Shown: positions 1-8,763 of the stretch, one piece after another | Layout of the letters: each line of letters opens with the position of its first letter | How positions within the stretch are numbered: the stretch's first letter is position 1 | Origin: Treponema putidum | GTDB taxonomy: Bacteria > Spirochaetota > Spirochaetia > Treponematales > Treponemataceae | Assembly: GCF_000755145.1 (NCBI RefSeq) | Contig: NZ_CP009228.1 | Location: 2,403,694 to 2,467,693 of the forward strand | Reading direction: 5' to 3' | DNA length: 64,000 nt | Position numbers and translations under genes: made by a program | The notes under the pieces: generated by a model | Told to the model about the DNA's origin: nothing | The model's input: the letters and a program-made list of their open reading frames with translations, nothing else | Database searches by the model: none

Positions 1-950
1 ATCAATATACTTTTTCTGTGTATATTTAGGTTTTAAATGTATGTGTTTTGAAATTTCTTTTAAATCCTTTTCTTGTATCATGAAGTTTAATATTGTATCA
101 AACCGTTTTAATCTTTTTCTTACCCTTATATAATTAAATTTTCTATCATAGTTGATATTTAAATTAAGTAATTTACATTTTTCAGATTCCGTCAAATTTC
201 TATATCCTTTAAATAAATCTAAGTCTTTTACTAGAAATACAATACTACAATCATCTATAGTTGCTTGACATATAATAGATTCAAATGTTTTTACAAGCAT
301 ATTTTCTAATTCATTTTTTGGTATTAAAATTAATAAATTCATTATCTTCTTTATACTATTTGAAATCTTTTTTTCAGCCTTTTGATACAAAGAATTTTCA
401 CTTCCATCAGACATTAAAACAAAACCTTCTATATCATTAATTGAACCTTTTATTATTTTCATTGAGTCCATAACATTAATGGATGTTGTAAATACAGTAG
501 TATTGATAAATTCACCATTTTTTGGCTCAGAGGCAACTTTTAGTTCTTCTTTTTTTAAATATCCTATGACACCATCACCTATATGACCAATTATATATAG
601 CCCTTTCTTTATAGCAACAAATAATAAAGTTGATGCTAGATCATTTATATTACAATTCAATGTATCTGCCTTATGTTGTAATTTTATCAATATATCATTA
701 ACTAAGTTTTTTTTACTAGCATACCATTTGATTCAGAAAAATACTTGTCAAATTTATCGCATAAATTATTACAAATATATTCTGTTATAAATTCGGCACC
801 ATAGTGAGAAAGTCTAGCAGAACCAGATCCATCTGCTAAAGCAATAACATATGTATCTTTATCATACAATGAGAAGATTTTATCTTGACAAGGTATATTA
901 TTTTTTATATGACCTTTACCTTGCACAGCACATGACAATGAATTCCACAT
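1..950 (-). pseudogene. PP2C-type serine/threonine phosphatase, frameshifted and cut by the window edge
   Basis: The first 82 codons (950 to 702) carry an ALADGSGSA metal-binding segment typical of PP2C phosphatases. They stop just after an A8 run (T8 at 707-714 on the plus strand). Adding one A there lets the frame continue without a stop to base 1, through GHIGDGVIG and VLMSDGSEN, the later PP2C motifs. The upstream GGAG lies 7 bases before the ATG. It is the last gene of an operon with a vWA protein and a PIN-kinase, 41 bases from the vWA stop. A PP2C beside such partners is expected to remove phosphates placed by the kinase; this role is inferred. The C-terminus lies outside the window. 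The frameshift may be biological or a sequencing error. Confidence 0.8.
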
Positions 951-991
951 AATTATACTCCATAAATAAATGTTTATTTATATGATCTTTG

Positions 992-1756
992 TTAATCTAA
1001 TATACCCCAACCATCAGTAGGATCAAGCTTTACACTCTCACCCGGGATTGATTGTGAAACTTTTGAAATGCTCATACTTAGCCATAAAAAAAATTCTTCG
1101 AATTTAAGAGTTTTTAATTTTAAAGCAGAACGTTTTGGCGAGAATTTATTAAGAATTTGCCTATCAACCTCATTTCCTATGGCAATTGGAAAAACCGTAA
1201 GCTTTCCTTGATTAACCATTAAGGATGTTCGTTCTATAGCACTATTTAACTCATTTTCATCTCCATTAGGCACACCATCTGTCATCAAAACAAGCCATGG
1301 TTTATAGGAGTCAATACCTTTATCTTTATACTCACGTTTTCTTAACTCCAACAAGTCAAGAGCTAAATTTACTCCTTCCCCCATTGCTGTATTCCCAGAT
1401 GCTTCAAGTTCCAATATATCATTTTGCCTCTCAATGTTTTCAAAATCTAAAATACATTTTGCCGTATCATTAAAAGTAACAATACAAATTTCTGCAGAAT
1501 ATAAAGCGATTTCATCATTACGAATAGAAGAAAAAAAACACTTAATTCCATCTAACAATGCAGATATTCTAGTTTCACCACCATCTACCACACTCCATTC
1601 TCGACCATCCTTATATATTGTTTCTCCTGTTTCAATATACGAACCACCTTCTACAGCATTCATAGAATCACTTGTATCCAAACATAAACATATAGGAATA
1701 CGTGCTGTTGGATTATCCACTAAATCATCAATAATTACCATTCCATCATTTTTCAT
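992..1756 (-). CDS. von Willebrand factor A domain protein, TerY/YegL-like
   Basis: The 254-residue protein is essentially one vWA domain. It shows a complete metal-ion adhesion site: DTSDS at residues 27-31, a threonine in SGNTAMGEG and an aspartate in MTDGVPNG. It has no signal peptide, so it should be cytoplasmic. An AGGAG lies 6 bases before the ATG. It sits between a kinase fusion (28 bases upstream) and a PP2C phosphatase (41 bases downstream). That kinase, phosphatase and vWA set is known from E. coli yegI-yegK-yegL and from TerY-P triads in tellurium/stress gene neighbourhoods. A role as scaffold or phosphorylation target is inferred from those families, not shown here. Confidence 0.85.
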   Translation of the reverse strand: MKNDGMVIIDDLVDNPTARIPICLCLDTSDSMNAVEGGSYIETGETIYKDGREWSVVDGGETRISALLDGIKCFFSSIRNDEIALYSAEICIVTFNDTAKCILDFENIERQNDILELEASGNTAMGEGVNLALDLLELRKREYKDKGIDSYKPWLVLMTDGVPNGDENELNSAIERTSLMVNQGKLTVFPIAIGNEVDRQILNKFSPKRSALKLKTLKFEEFFLWLSMSISKVSQSIPGESVKLDPTDGWGILD

Positions 1757-1784
1757 ATAAATCTCCTATTTTATTAAAAAATAT

Positions 1785-3404
1785 TTATAAATTTTGTATT
1801 TTTTTATATCTTGTTGGAAAAAGTTCTTCTGACATTTTATCTTGTTCTCCATATTTACCACTATCAAGCAATGATAAATAATATTTAAAAAGAGATAACC
1901 ACTTATCTACAGAGAGCCTATTATACTCTGATGAATAGTCTCCATTTTTTCTAAAAGTATTATAAAATGCATATTTTAAATCATATGTTAAATGGCTCCA
2001 TATAAATCGCCATGCTCCATCCGGAGTTTTTTTGTTTGAATTATCTCCAAGAGGGTAGGAAAAATCCATATTCATTATATTCGTTATAGGATCATCTCCT
2101 CCTTGTTGTGAATATGGTGGTTTACCTGGAAGCATAATCATAAATAATAGTGTTGCTACAGCAAAATTTTCATTTCCTATAGTTCTTAAAAAATCCGGAA
2201 AATGTTTTCGCTGTATTTCAGGAGCCGTATAATTAATAGTACCTACAGGACATGGAAAATTTGCAACTTGATAACTATCCACATCTACAAAATATACTTG
2301 AGTAGGTGAAACAACTAAAATATTATTTGGGTTAATATCTCCTATAATTACATTTCTATCATGAAGATACTTAATTTTTTCTAATATAGTAATACATAAT
2401 TGTACCGTATCTCTCTTTCTCCAATTAGGAAAATATTTAAAAAAAAGAGGCTTTATAAATATAGACTTTTGCAATTCTTTCCCTTTTGCATATGGCATTA
2501 AGTATCCTACAAACTCTACACTTAAATTTAAAATCATGCATATCGGATAACATATCCCATCATATTTTATTTTCTTAGTTAACATCAATTTAATTTTTTC
2601 AAATTTTCTTATTGTAATTGCCTCTTTTCGATATATTTTAGCAACATACCTATCATCATTTACAGTATAAATGGCCCCTTCTCCTCCATAAGCTATTTTT
2701 TCTTTTAACGTCAGTATCACATTTGAGTTTTCTAAATAAATATTATCATTTTCCTTTGGAATATAAGATATATCTAGCTGCGTTGATGGTAAATTTGTCA
2801 CACTATCAAATGCTGTAATATTGTCATATTTATTATTTTTTTTTCGCTTTGCATGATCTTTTTGGATATTGTTACCTCTGCTATTATTTTGCCATTTAAA
2901 CGAATCCAATAAGCCATCACTTCTTATTCGTTTTACAAGCACCTTATATGCATTCACCGATCTATCTTCATTACGACGCTCAATATCTTTTGCAAGATTA
3001 TTATCTTGTGTAATTAATAATAATGGATATTGTATACGATGTTGCGTAAGGCGTGTCAAGAATAAGTTATCAGCAAAACCATCTCCTTTATCATACCGTA
3101 TACTAATTAATTGTTTTTTCTTTAGCACACCAAGTAATTTTTTAGTTTCTTTGGCTTTTTTTGCAAGAGATTGGTTGTCTAAATTTTTTTCATGTCTTTC
3201 TATTTCTTCAATGCATTTATACGGTATTGTTATTTTTTTATTATACTTCTCAAGAAACTCCATCGCATAACTCCAAAATATATATGATGAAGGTTCTAAT
3301 AAACTACATGTATCTATAAATATATATTTAGTTTTAATATAATTTTCAAGTTTTCTGATAGCTTTTTTTCTTTTACTATCATCTACAGAATTAGAATTTA
3401 TCAT
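1785..3404 (-). CDS. PIN-domain / protein kinase fusion
   Basis: The 539-residue protein has two recognisable parts. Residues 25-160 look like a PIN nuclease: IFIDTCS with D31, acidic E66/E67, D112 in FADN and D134 in ITQDNN, the usual acidic set. Residues 235-500 are a eukaryotic-type kinase: GGEGAIY glycine loop (240-246), lysine K256 in VAKIY, catalytic IIGDINPNN with D356 and N361, and a DVD variant of DFG at 374-376. The linker is Lys/Asn-rich. No transmembrane segment is visible. A GAGGAG precedes the ATG. It starts the operon with vWA and PP2C genes. E. coli YegI has the kinase but, as far as I know, a different accessory domain. Nuclease activity regulated by phosphorylation is an inference. 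Confidence 0.82.
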   Translation of the reverse strand: MINSNSVDDSKRKKAIRKLENYIKTKYIFIDTCSLLEPSSYIFWSYAMEFLEKYNKKITIPYKCIEEIERHEKNLDNQSLAKKAKETKKLLGVLKKKQLISIRYDKGDGFADNLFLTRLTQHRIQYPLLLITQDNNLAKDIERRNEDRSVNAYKVLVKRIRSDGLLDSFKWQNNSRGNNIQKDHAKRKKNNKYDNITAFDSVTNLPSTQLDISYIPKENDNIYLENSNVILTLKEKIAYGGEGAIYTVNDDRYVAKIYRKEAITIRKFEKIKLMLTKKIKYDGICYPICMILNLSVEFVGYLMPYAKGKELQKSIFIKPLFFKYFPNWRKRDTVQLCITILEKIKYLHDRNVIIGDINPNNILVVSPTQVYFVDVDSYQVANFPCPVGTINYTAPEIQRKHFPDFLRTIGNENFAVATLLFMIMLPGKPPYSQQGGDDPITNIMNMDFSYPLGDNSNKKTPDGAWRFIWSHLTYDLKYAFYNTFRKNGDYSSEYNRLSVDKWLSLFKYYLSLLDSGKYGEQDKMSEELFPTRYKKIQNL

Positions 3405-3565
3405 AAAAATAGTCTCCTCATAAATTTACCCCTAAATATAAATAAAATTTCTCAATATGAATAAAAATACTCTTTTTTTTATTATTTTGAAGTAATAATT
3501 ACCTATATAACTAATATAATACGACACTAATCACCAATCCTATAGACTACCTAAATACCATATTA

Positions 3566-3574
3566 CCACACCGC
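3566..3574. repeat. Target-site duplication of the IS, left copy
   Basis: CCACACCGC occurs here and again, in the same orientation, at 4749-4757, exactly outside the two ends of the insertion sequence. Nine bases is within the 8-10 base duplication usual for ISAs1 elements. The perfect match suggests a recent insertion. Confidence 0.85.
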
Positions 3575-4748
3575 CATGGAAATCAATTTTGTAATATTTT
3601 TTTGATAAAAGATATATCCATGAGAGCTTTAAACATAATGTGTGACAAAGAAGATTTAGGTGCATTTTTTTGTTTGTATCGCGAGACCAAATTTAACGCC
3701 ACTTTCCGTCCTATGTTCAAGGCTTGTTGTAGATTTTTATCTAAAAGCCGACAAAAGTCTTCTCTAAAATGAACATCTAATAACCAATGCATGGTTTCTA
3801 CAACCCATTCTTTTCTTGCTATATCCAATAGCTGTTGAGCTGTAAGTTTTCTGCTCGAAATATAATAATGCCATTCATCACTCTTTCCTTTCTTACTCTT
3901 AAACTCTGAATGAATAGCTCCAATACAGCTTAACCCCTCCCATTCATCTGTATTATCCATCCAACCTAAATTAGTTGTGCAGAAGGCTGTTCGCTTTTCA
4001 ACTCTTTCACGATTTTTTTCACTTTTACAAGCTGTTTCCATTTGTTTTCTTAAAATTTCATCTTGAACATATTCTTCAATATCCGTTTTTAGTAAAGGCT
4101 GGTTCCTTTTTACCGACAGTAAATAGTCCCCTTTTCCCTCTTTTATGATTTTTGCCGTTTCTTTTTGACAATTTAAGGCATCTGCAACGATTATATGCCC
4201 TTTTATATTAAGAGTTTTTATAAGAGCTTGAACCGTAGGTATCTCGTTTGTCTTTCCTTTAACACATTTTTGTGCCAATGTTATACCAAATTCTGCAACT
4301 TGTGCAGAGACTATGTGCAGCGGACTTTCATAGCTGCTCATTTTATCTGTTGAACGGATAGTTTTTCCGTCTATCGCTATTGTAAGAGGCTTTTCTGTAC
4401 CGTATTCTTTGATAAGAGCTTCAGCCATATTCATAAAACATTCGTTTAATGAGTCTATGTTTATCAATTTAAGTAGACAGGTTAGCCAATAATAGCAAGG
4501 TATTTTCTCTATTCCGAATTCTTTACGAAGTTTTTCTTTTATAATATCTTCAGTTGCCCACTCGTGTATCTCTCTAATATTTTTACGTCCACAAAGAAGT
4601 CCAAGTAGTAATATTTTTAAAGCTTCCTTTACGCTGTAAAAATATCCGTCGTGATTGCTAATTATTTTGATGTCGTTAAAGTAATCAAATATATTTTCTA
4701 TTTCCATACCTTCATTATCGGCAGTTTTTAGCAAAATTGATTTCCGTG
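3575..4748 (-). mobile_element. Complete ISAs1-family insertion sequence (1174 bp)
   Basis: The ends are imperfect inverted repeats: CATGGAAATCAATTTTGT at the left and, read on the other strand, CACGGAAATCAATTTTGC at the right (16 of 18 match). Both ends are flanked by the 9-base direct repeat CCACACCGC. The element encodes one DDE transposase. It lies about 160 bases upstream of the PIN-kinase gene, so it may have separated that operon from its native promoter or supplied a new one. Confidence 0.88.
3583..4707 (-). CDS. ISAs1-family DDE transposase
   Basis: The protein has the H-repeat/ISAs1 signature: AIDGKTIRS with the first catalytic Asp, VADALNCQKE with the second and EWVVETMHWLLDVHF with the catalytic Glu. 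The frame could open further upstream at 4788, but that would place the start outside the IS inverted repeat. The internal ATG giving MEIENIFDYF is therefore the likely start (374 residues). All catalytic residues are present and there is no internal stop, so the element may be active. The stop lies 8 bases inside the left end of the element. Confidence 0.87.
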   Translation of the reverse strand: MEIENIFDYFNDIKIISNHDGYFYSVKEALKILLLGLLCGRKNIREIHEWATEDIIKEKLRKEFGIEKIPCYYWLTCLLKLINIDSLNECFMNMAEALIKEYGTEKPLTIAIDGKTIRSTDKMSSYESPLHIVSAQVAEFGITLAQKCVKGKTNEIPTVQALIKTLNIKGHIIVADALNCQKETAKIIKEGKGDYLLSVKRNQPLLKTDIEEYVQDEILRKQMETACKSEKNRERVEKRTAFCTTNLGWMDNTDEWEGLSCIGAIHSEFKSKKGKSDEWHYYISSRKLTAQQLLDIARKEWVVETMHWLLDVHFREDFCRLLDKNLQQALNIGRKVALNLVSRYKQKNAPKSSLSHIMFKALMDISFIKKILQN

Positions 4749-4757
4749 CCACACCGC
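4749..4757. repeat. Target-site duplication of the IS, right copy
   Basis: Second copy of CCACACCGC directly outside the right inverted repeat. See the left copy at 3566-3574. Confidence 0.85.
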
Positions 4758-5003
4758 TTACTGTAATAGACACAGCATTTACTAACATATTTTGATAAAT
4801 TTTACCTTAAATTGTATAATAAATCAAATTATATTCATTTTTGTAAATTCTGTCAAGCAAAAATCTCTGATTGTCAAGAACTGTATAAATTATAAGAGGT
4901 ATTGCCCAAAAATACCATTTTTTATTAAATTCAGGTATATATTTGATTGTCTGTTTTATAGCCAAATATCCCGTATAGGATAATGATTTATCCAATCCTT
5001 TAA
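4758..5003. other. AT-rich stretch without a convincing gene
   Basis: Two overlapping frames of about 60 codons, one on each strand, cross this stretch, but neither has a ribosome binding site or a recognisable domain. The minus-strand frame (4807-4995) has a hydrophobic middle segment (WAIPLIIYTVL) and could be a remnant of a membrane protein. No RNA gene is visible. Confidence 0.4.
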
Positions 5004-5032
5004 TTGACTTTTACCTAAAAATATAGTAACAT
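5004..5032 (+). promoter_or_regulatory. Predicted sigma-70 promoter for the cysteine-rich protein
   Basis: TTGACT at 5004-5009 and TAACAT at 5027-5032 are separated by 17 bases, and the gene starts 28 bases after the -10 box. The -35 is close to consensus and the -10 is moderate. Confidence 0.45.
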
Positions 5033-5060
5033 ATCAGATATACATACAGGAGGCTGAAAT

Positions 5061-5315
5061 ATGAGCTTTTTGAGTTATAATTTCCCTTTGAATGATAATG
5101 AGTTGGTTTATTGTAGCGAATGTGGTTGCCATATTCCGCCTGAATATTTTGAAGACGAGGGATGTTGCGATTGTTGTGATAAGACACTATGCGATGATTG
5201 CTATAACGAATTATACGGAAGATATAATGGCCGGACTATTTGTAAAAGTTGTTTTTATGATATGAATGGACGTAACCCCACGGAAGAAGATTATGATGAC
5301 GATGATGATGATTAG
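5061..5315 (+). CDS. Small cysteine-rich (zinc-ribbon-like) acidic protein
   Basis: The 84-residue protein has many closely spaced cysteines (CSECGC, CCDCCDK, CDDC, CKSC), enough for two zinc knuckles of treble-clef or ribbon type. It ends in an uninterrupted run of aspartates. AGGAGG lies 7 bases before the ATG, a strong ribosome binding site. There is no signal peptide. It stands alone between the IS and two tiny genes. I do not recognise a characterised family. The function is unknown; a nucleic-acid or protein-binding zinc protein is a guess from the cysteines. Confidence 0.75.
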   Translation: MSFLSYNFPLNDNELVYCSECGCHIPPEYFEDEGCCDCCDKTLCDDCYNELYGRYNGRTICKSCFYDMNGRNPTEEDYDDDDDD

Positions 5316-5535
5316 GATTGATGTTAGGTATATGTATAACTATAACAACTTTGAAGATTTGTCTATTCTTTAGAATGTAAACGCCACTCTTCTAGTGTTT
5401 TTTAGCAAATAATATTATATATGATTTATAAACATAATATTTGTAATAATTAAATAATACTACAGGGATTAAAACTTAAATATTGAAGTATAAATAAAAA
5501 TAACATATGAAATGGATCAGATTAAAAAAAATTAT

Positions 5536-5572
5536 AAAAAAAAGCCATAGTTGATTATAAATCAACTATGGC
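5536..5572 (-). terminator. Rho-independent terminator of the small minus-strand genes
   Basis: A perfect 12-bp stem (GCCATAGTTGAT with its complement, loop TATAA) lies at 5544-5572. Read on the minus strand it is followed by an unbroken run of eight T. It lies 32 bases after the end of the small open frame at 5604, which supports the idea that the tiny genes to the right are transcribed. Confidence 0.85.
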
Positions 5573-5603
5573 AAAGTATTATTTTATAATAAATTACAAG
5601 GTA

Positions 5604-5798
5604 TTACCATGACCTATCACTTTTCTCAGTTGGAGCCCCCCTTCTTCGCTTCTCTTCATCAGAAAACTCATATGGCATCCAAGTTTTTTTGCTTTATGAC
5701 CAATAATCATAACCAAATGGCCTTTCTGTAGCATTACGATTTTTTGGATTAAAAATCTCTTTTTCTCCAAATGAATTTATAAATTCTATTAAATCCAT
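5604..5798 (-). pseudogene. Tiny gene of 34 codons, or a 64-codon gene with an in-frame TAA
   Basis: Starting at 5798 after AGGAGG (spacing 9), a frame reads 34 codons and stops at 5694 after FGYDYWS. The same frame then continues another 29 codons (SKKTWMPYEFSDEEKRRR...) to 5604, next to a terminator. Reading both halves as one protein with an interrupting TAA is the simplest view, but the short form could be complete. The sequence is hydrophilic with no membrane segment or signal peptide. I do not recognise it. It lies 57 bases behind another tiny gene on the same strand. Confidence 0.5.
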
Positions 5799-5855
5799 AA
5801 CGCAAATCCCTCCTAAAACTTTTCTAGCAACTTTTAAAGTAAATTAGACAAACCA

Positions 5856-6029
5856 TCAGATGTTGGTCTTTTTGGGGGTTCGTTTATATATATTCCCTCT
5901 ACCAAACATAGGCTCCCAAAGTTTATTAATCTCATCAAGAGGTTTTGTTCCATTTAACTTAGCTTTTTTCCATCCTGTATCAATAATCCGATTACCGATG
6001 TCATTAAGGCACTCAGTATACTTAGCCAT
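5856..6029 (-). CDS. Small hypothetical protein, 57 residues
   Basis: The frame starts at 6029 with AGGAG six bases upstream and ends at 5856. The product begins MAKYTECLNDIGNRI and ends in a basic tail (KRTPKKTNI). It is hydrophilic without signal or membrane segments. It precedes the 34/64-codon frame on the same strand, and a strong terminator lies beyond that, so the two probably form one short transcript. No family is recognised. A two-gene module of toxin-antitoxin or immunity type is possible but unsupported. Confidence 0.55.
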   Translation of the reverse strand: MAKYTECLNDIGNRIIDTGWKKAKLNGTKPLDEINKLWEPMFGRGNIYKRTPKKTNI

Positions 6030-6272
6030 TATAGACTCCTAAAATATTATATAGATATTACTATCAATATTATAAAAAAGTATTAATACGACTATTATAT
6101 ATATTACATTATATGTAAATAAACGAATTTTGTCAATAGAAAATTATAAAATTTCTCCAAAATAATTTAAATTTTAAAATTTATTGTCTATGCGGATAGA
6201 AGTTTTTCTCAAAATATATTATACTCATACTGTCTATACTTCATATTTTTTATAAATTCTTCAGGAGTCTTA

Positions 6273-7712
6273 TCAGTATATATAGCTTATACTTTCTAAA
6301 TCACTTTCATTTATAATACCGGTTAATTCTTTAACAAGAGGAGAAATTTCCGGTATTTTGACGGTTTTACTTATTAAATCTTGAAAAATCTCCCTTATCA
6401 GTGCCAGATTGTACAAAATGATAATCTTATCGGCGGTGCCGCCTGTCGAGATATTGTTTTTTTCGCACCATTCGGAAAATTCTTTTATAGCTCTTTCTTG
6501 AGCCGGTTTATCCTCTATGCAAAGGAGACTGTAAGCTTTTTTTTGTACCTCAAGTAGGGCTTTTTCGCCCTTGCGCTTTATAATTGTAGTATCGCAGGTA
6601 GTTTCAATCATCTTAACAATAATTTTTACAAAGTCCCCGCCTTCTGAAAAAGTTTTTTTATAGAGGGGTAGCCAATTTTGAAAGTGTTCTGCAAAGCCTG
6701 AAAGGGCTAAGCCCCTCACTCCCCCGCTCCCTAAATTATTAAAGGCTTGTAAAGAAGCCGGGGAGCAGGCTTTAAGCTCAAAATCTTTTTTTAAGGGACG
6801 AGAAAAATCTGCAATTTCTTTGCTTAAATCGGTGAAGGCTTTTTTTTCTTTTATTATACGGAAGGTGCAGGCATTTAAGATAAGAAGCAAAAATAAGGCA
6901 CCCTTATAGGTGTTTACCCCGCCCGTTAAATCGAAAAGTTTTTTTTCTTGTTTTTTTCCGTATTCACGCAGGGCTTCAAAGGATTCGCAATCTTTTTCAC
7001 TTAAATTTTTAATTGCACTCCCTATTAGGGGAATACATTTTAGCATGAGTAAAAAATCCATATCCTTGTGGGAGCCTTGAGAATTAGCTGTAACACAGCC
7101 GAAGCCTAATGGACGGCAAAGCTCTGCAAGGAGGGAGCTTTCGGTTAAATTACCCAAAAGCTCAAAAATATCCCCGTCGTAAGACTGGTCGTTAGACAGG
7201 TCGTCGTCCGATTTTTTGAAAGACCAATCTTCATGAACTTTTTTTAAGATAAAATTCATTATTTCTTTTTGGGAATGAGCACGGCTCCTCGCACAGATCA
7301 CGGCATCTTTTTCGCATAAAAAACATTTCCGCCTCTTATTATTTTGGGGGAAATCATTACGCGAAAAAAGTTTTTCCGCAGTTAAAACATCGATATCGGC
7401 AAGACGGCCAAGGGATTCATCATCTTCAATTTTTATGCTCAAAGCTTTCACTTCCAAGGGCGGAGCATCTACAATCAAAAAAAAGATTAAGCCTTCTTCA
7501 TCGGTGTAGGAATGAAAAATTTTTATAGGGGCCATCTTTTTTTTACATTCCAAAAAAATGCGGTATACAATCCAATTCGATTCGATTGAGCCCTTTTTTC
7601 CGCCCGGAATATTGGCCCTGATTACTACAAGTGTTTTAAAAGGAAAACGGCTTAAAAGTTCTTTTTCAAAGGAGTCGGTTTTTTCTCTTTTTTCCAATAA
7701 AGATAAACTCAT
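6273..7712 (-). CDS. citXG: Fused CitX-CitG citrate lyase prosthetic-group enzyme
   Basis: The 479-residue protein joins two activities. The N-terminal 175 residues match CitX (apo-citrate lyase phosphoribosyl-dephospho-CoA transferase), with GRLADIDVL and the cysteine/arginine segment CFLCEKDAVICARSRAHS. From about 190 onward it matches CitG, which makes triphosphoribosyl-dephospho-CoA from ATP and dephospho-CoA: GGVNTYKGALF, GSGGVRGLALSGF and STGGTADKIIIL. Together they build and attach the citrate lyase cofactor. CitXG fusions are known in other bacteria. It follows citC by 13 bases as last gene of the fum-cit operon. The lyase subunits citDEF are not in the window. Confidence 0.87.
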   Translation of the reverse strand: MSLSLLEKREKTDSFEKELLSRFPFKTLVVIRANIPGGKKGSIESNWIVYRIFLECKKKMAPIKIFHSYTDEEGLIFFLIVDAPPLEVKALSIKIEDDESLGRLADIDVLTAEKLFSRNDFPQNNKRRKCFLCEKDAVICARSRAHSQKEIMNFILKKVHEDWSFKKSDDDLSNDQSYDGDIFELLGNLTESSLLAELCRPLGFGCVTANSQGSHKDMDFLLMLKCIPLIGSAIKNLSEKDCESFEALREYGKKQEKKLFDLTGGVNTYKGALFLLLILNACTFRIIKEKKAFTDLSKEIADFSRPLKKDFELKACSPASLQAFNNLGSGGVRGLALSGFAEHFQNWLPLYKKTFSEGGDFVKIIVKMIETTCDTTIIKRKGEKALLEVQKKAYSLLCIEDKPAQERAIKEFSEWCEKNNISTGGTADKIIILYNLALIREIFQDLISKTVKIPEISPLVKELTGIINESDLESISYIY

Positions 7713-7725
7713 CTTTTCTCCGGTA

Positions 7726-8757
7726 TCAATTAGTCTTTTGTTTTAAAGACCTTAAAAAATTATAAGTCGTTTCGGGTAAAAAGGATCGGACATCTTCAAG
7801 ACTATTATTTTGAAATGCCTTTCGAACTTGCGTTGCGGAAATAATTTGCTGATTTTGAGTTTTTTTACGCTCAATTATTTTTACCTCACATTGAGGAGGA
7901 AGCTCATTCAATAAAGTTTGATTATATATTTCGGTACTCGGGTCTAAGGGTTCTTCTCCCAAAAAGCGAATTTTAATATTAAAAAGAGGTACAAAGTATT
8001 TTAAAAATATCCTTGCATCAAGCTGGGTTTGATTTTTACTTATTAAACTTTTTTCTTTTAAAAAATAGGACGGAAATGTCGCCCCGCTTATTAAAAATTG
8101 AGATGAGGGAAGCACTACTACATTTTTTAAGTCTTCCGTATTTTTTTTGATAAGCATAAAACGGTCATTAAAAGAAAAAAAACTTTTGTCGGTCTCAACG
8201 GCAAAAACAAAAAGGAGGCTCTGGCTTCCGCAATAGTCTAAGGCTTTTTCTATTAAATATCTGTGGCCGAGGGTAAAGGGATTTGCATTCATAACTATGG
8301 CTGCATTTCCCTCATCGCTTATACCGTAAGGTATACCGTCAGGGCAATAAGGAAAAAGCTCATTCTTTAAAACCTCCTCTACGGTTTTTTCTCCCCTGTA
8401 TAATAAGGAAGAATCATCCGATGAGGCTAAGTTTATAAAACCTGCCCCCGTAAAAAAAGAAACGCTTGATCTTTTTGTAAATATAAAAAAGAACTTATAA
8501 CCTTCTCCGTAAGCGTCTTTTAAGAGGGCAGAAAGAATCTCATCGGTAAGACCGAGGCCTTTAAATTCATCTTTTACGGCAAAGCATTTTAAGATATTTT
8601 TTTCCCGCCCTCCGCAGGCGGCCAAATTGTCGGCTTCATCAAAAATGCCGTAAACACTTTCAAGGGAGTCCGCAATAAGGCCGTTTTCTTTTAAAAGAGC
8701 TGTAAATTTTTCTTTTTGACTTTTAAGCTCTAGGTTAATTTTTTGTAAATTAGTCAT
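7726..8757 (-). CDS. citC: [Citrate (pro-3S)-lyase] ligase
   Basis: CitC acetylates the thiol of the citrate lyase acyl carrier cofactor, activating the lyase. The 343-residue protein has an N-terminal GNAT-like part (about 1-125) and a nucleotidyltransferase part with the diagnostic NPFTLGHRYLIE at 159-170. The length matches the family. It lies 6 bases after the fumarase beta gene and 13 before citXG, so all are co-transcribed. Together with citXG it implies a functional citrate lyase elsewhere in the genome. Confidence 0.9.
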   Translation of the reverse strand: MTNLQKINLELKSQKEKFTALLKENGLIADSLESVYGIFDEADNLAACGGREKNILKCFAVKDEFKGLGLTDEILSALLKDAYGEGYKFFFIFTKRSSVSFFTGAGFINLASSDDSSLLYRGEKTVEEVLKNELFPYCPDGIPYGISDEGNAAIVMNANPFTLGHRYLIEKALDYCGSQSLLFVFAVETDKSFFSFNDRFMLIKKNTEDLKNVVVLPSSQFLISGATFPSYFLKEKSLISKNQTQLDARIFLKYFVPLFNIKIRFLGEEPLDPSTEIYNQTLLNELPPQCEVKIIERKKTQNQQIISATQVRKAFQNNSLEDVRSFLPETTYNFLRSLKQKTN

Positions 8758-8763
8758 CTACCT

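Noticed and set aside
1434-1760. Plus-strand open frame of 108 codons
   Set aside because: It lies opposite the vWA gene, has no ribosome binding site and no domain; a shadow frame.
4708-4788. N-terminal extension of the transposase frame
   Set aside because: It crosses the IS inverted repeat and the duplicated target, so it belongs to flanking DNA.
4792-4995. Two overlapping 60-codon frames on opposite strands
   Set aside because: Neither has a start signal or a recognisable domain.
5860-6042. Plus-strand frame of 60 codons
   Set aside because: It is opposite the 57-codon minus-strand gene, which has a good ribosome binding site.
1-6272. Prophage
   Set aside because: No capsid, terminase, integrase or attachment repeats are visible; only one IS is supported.
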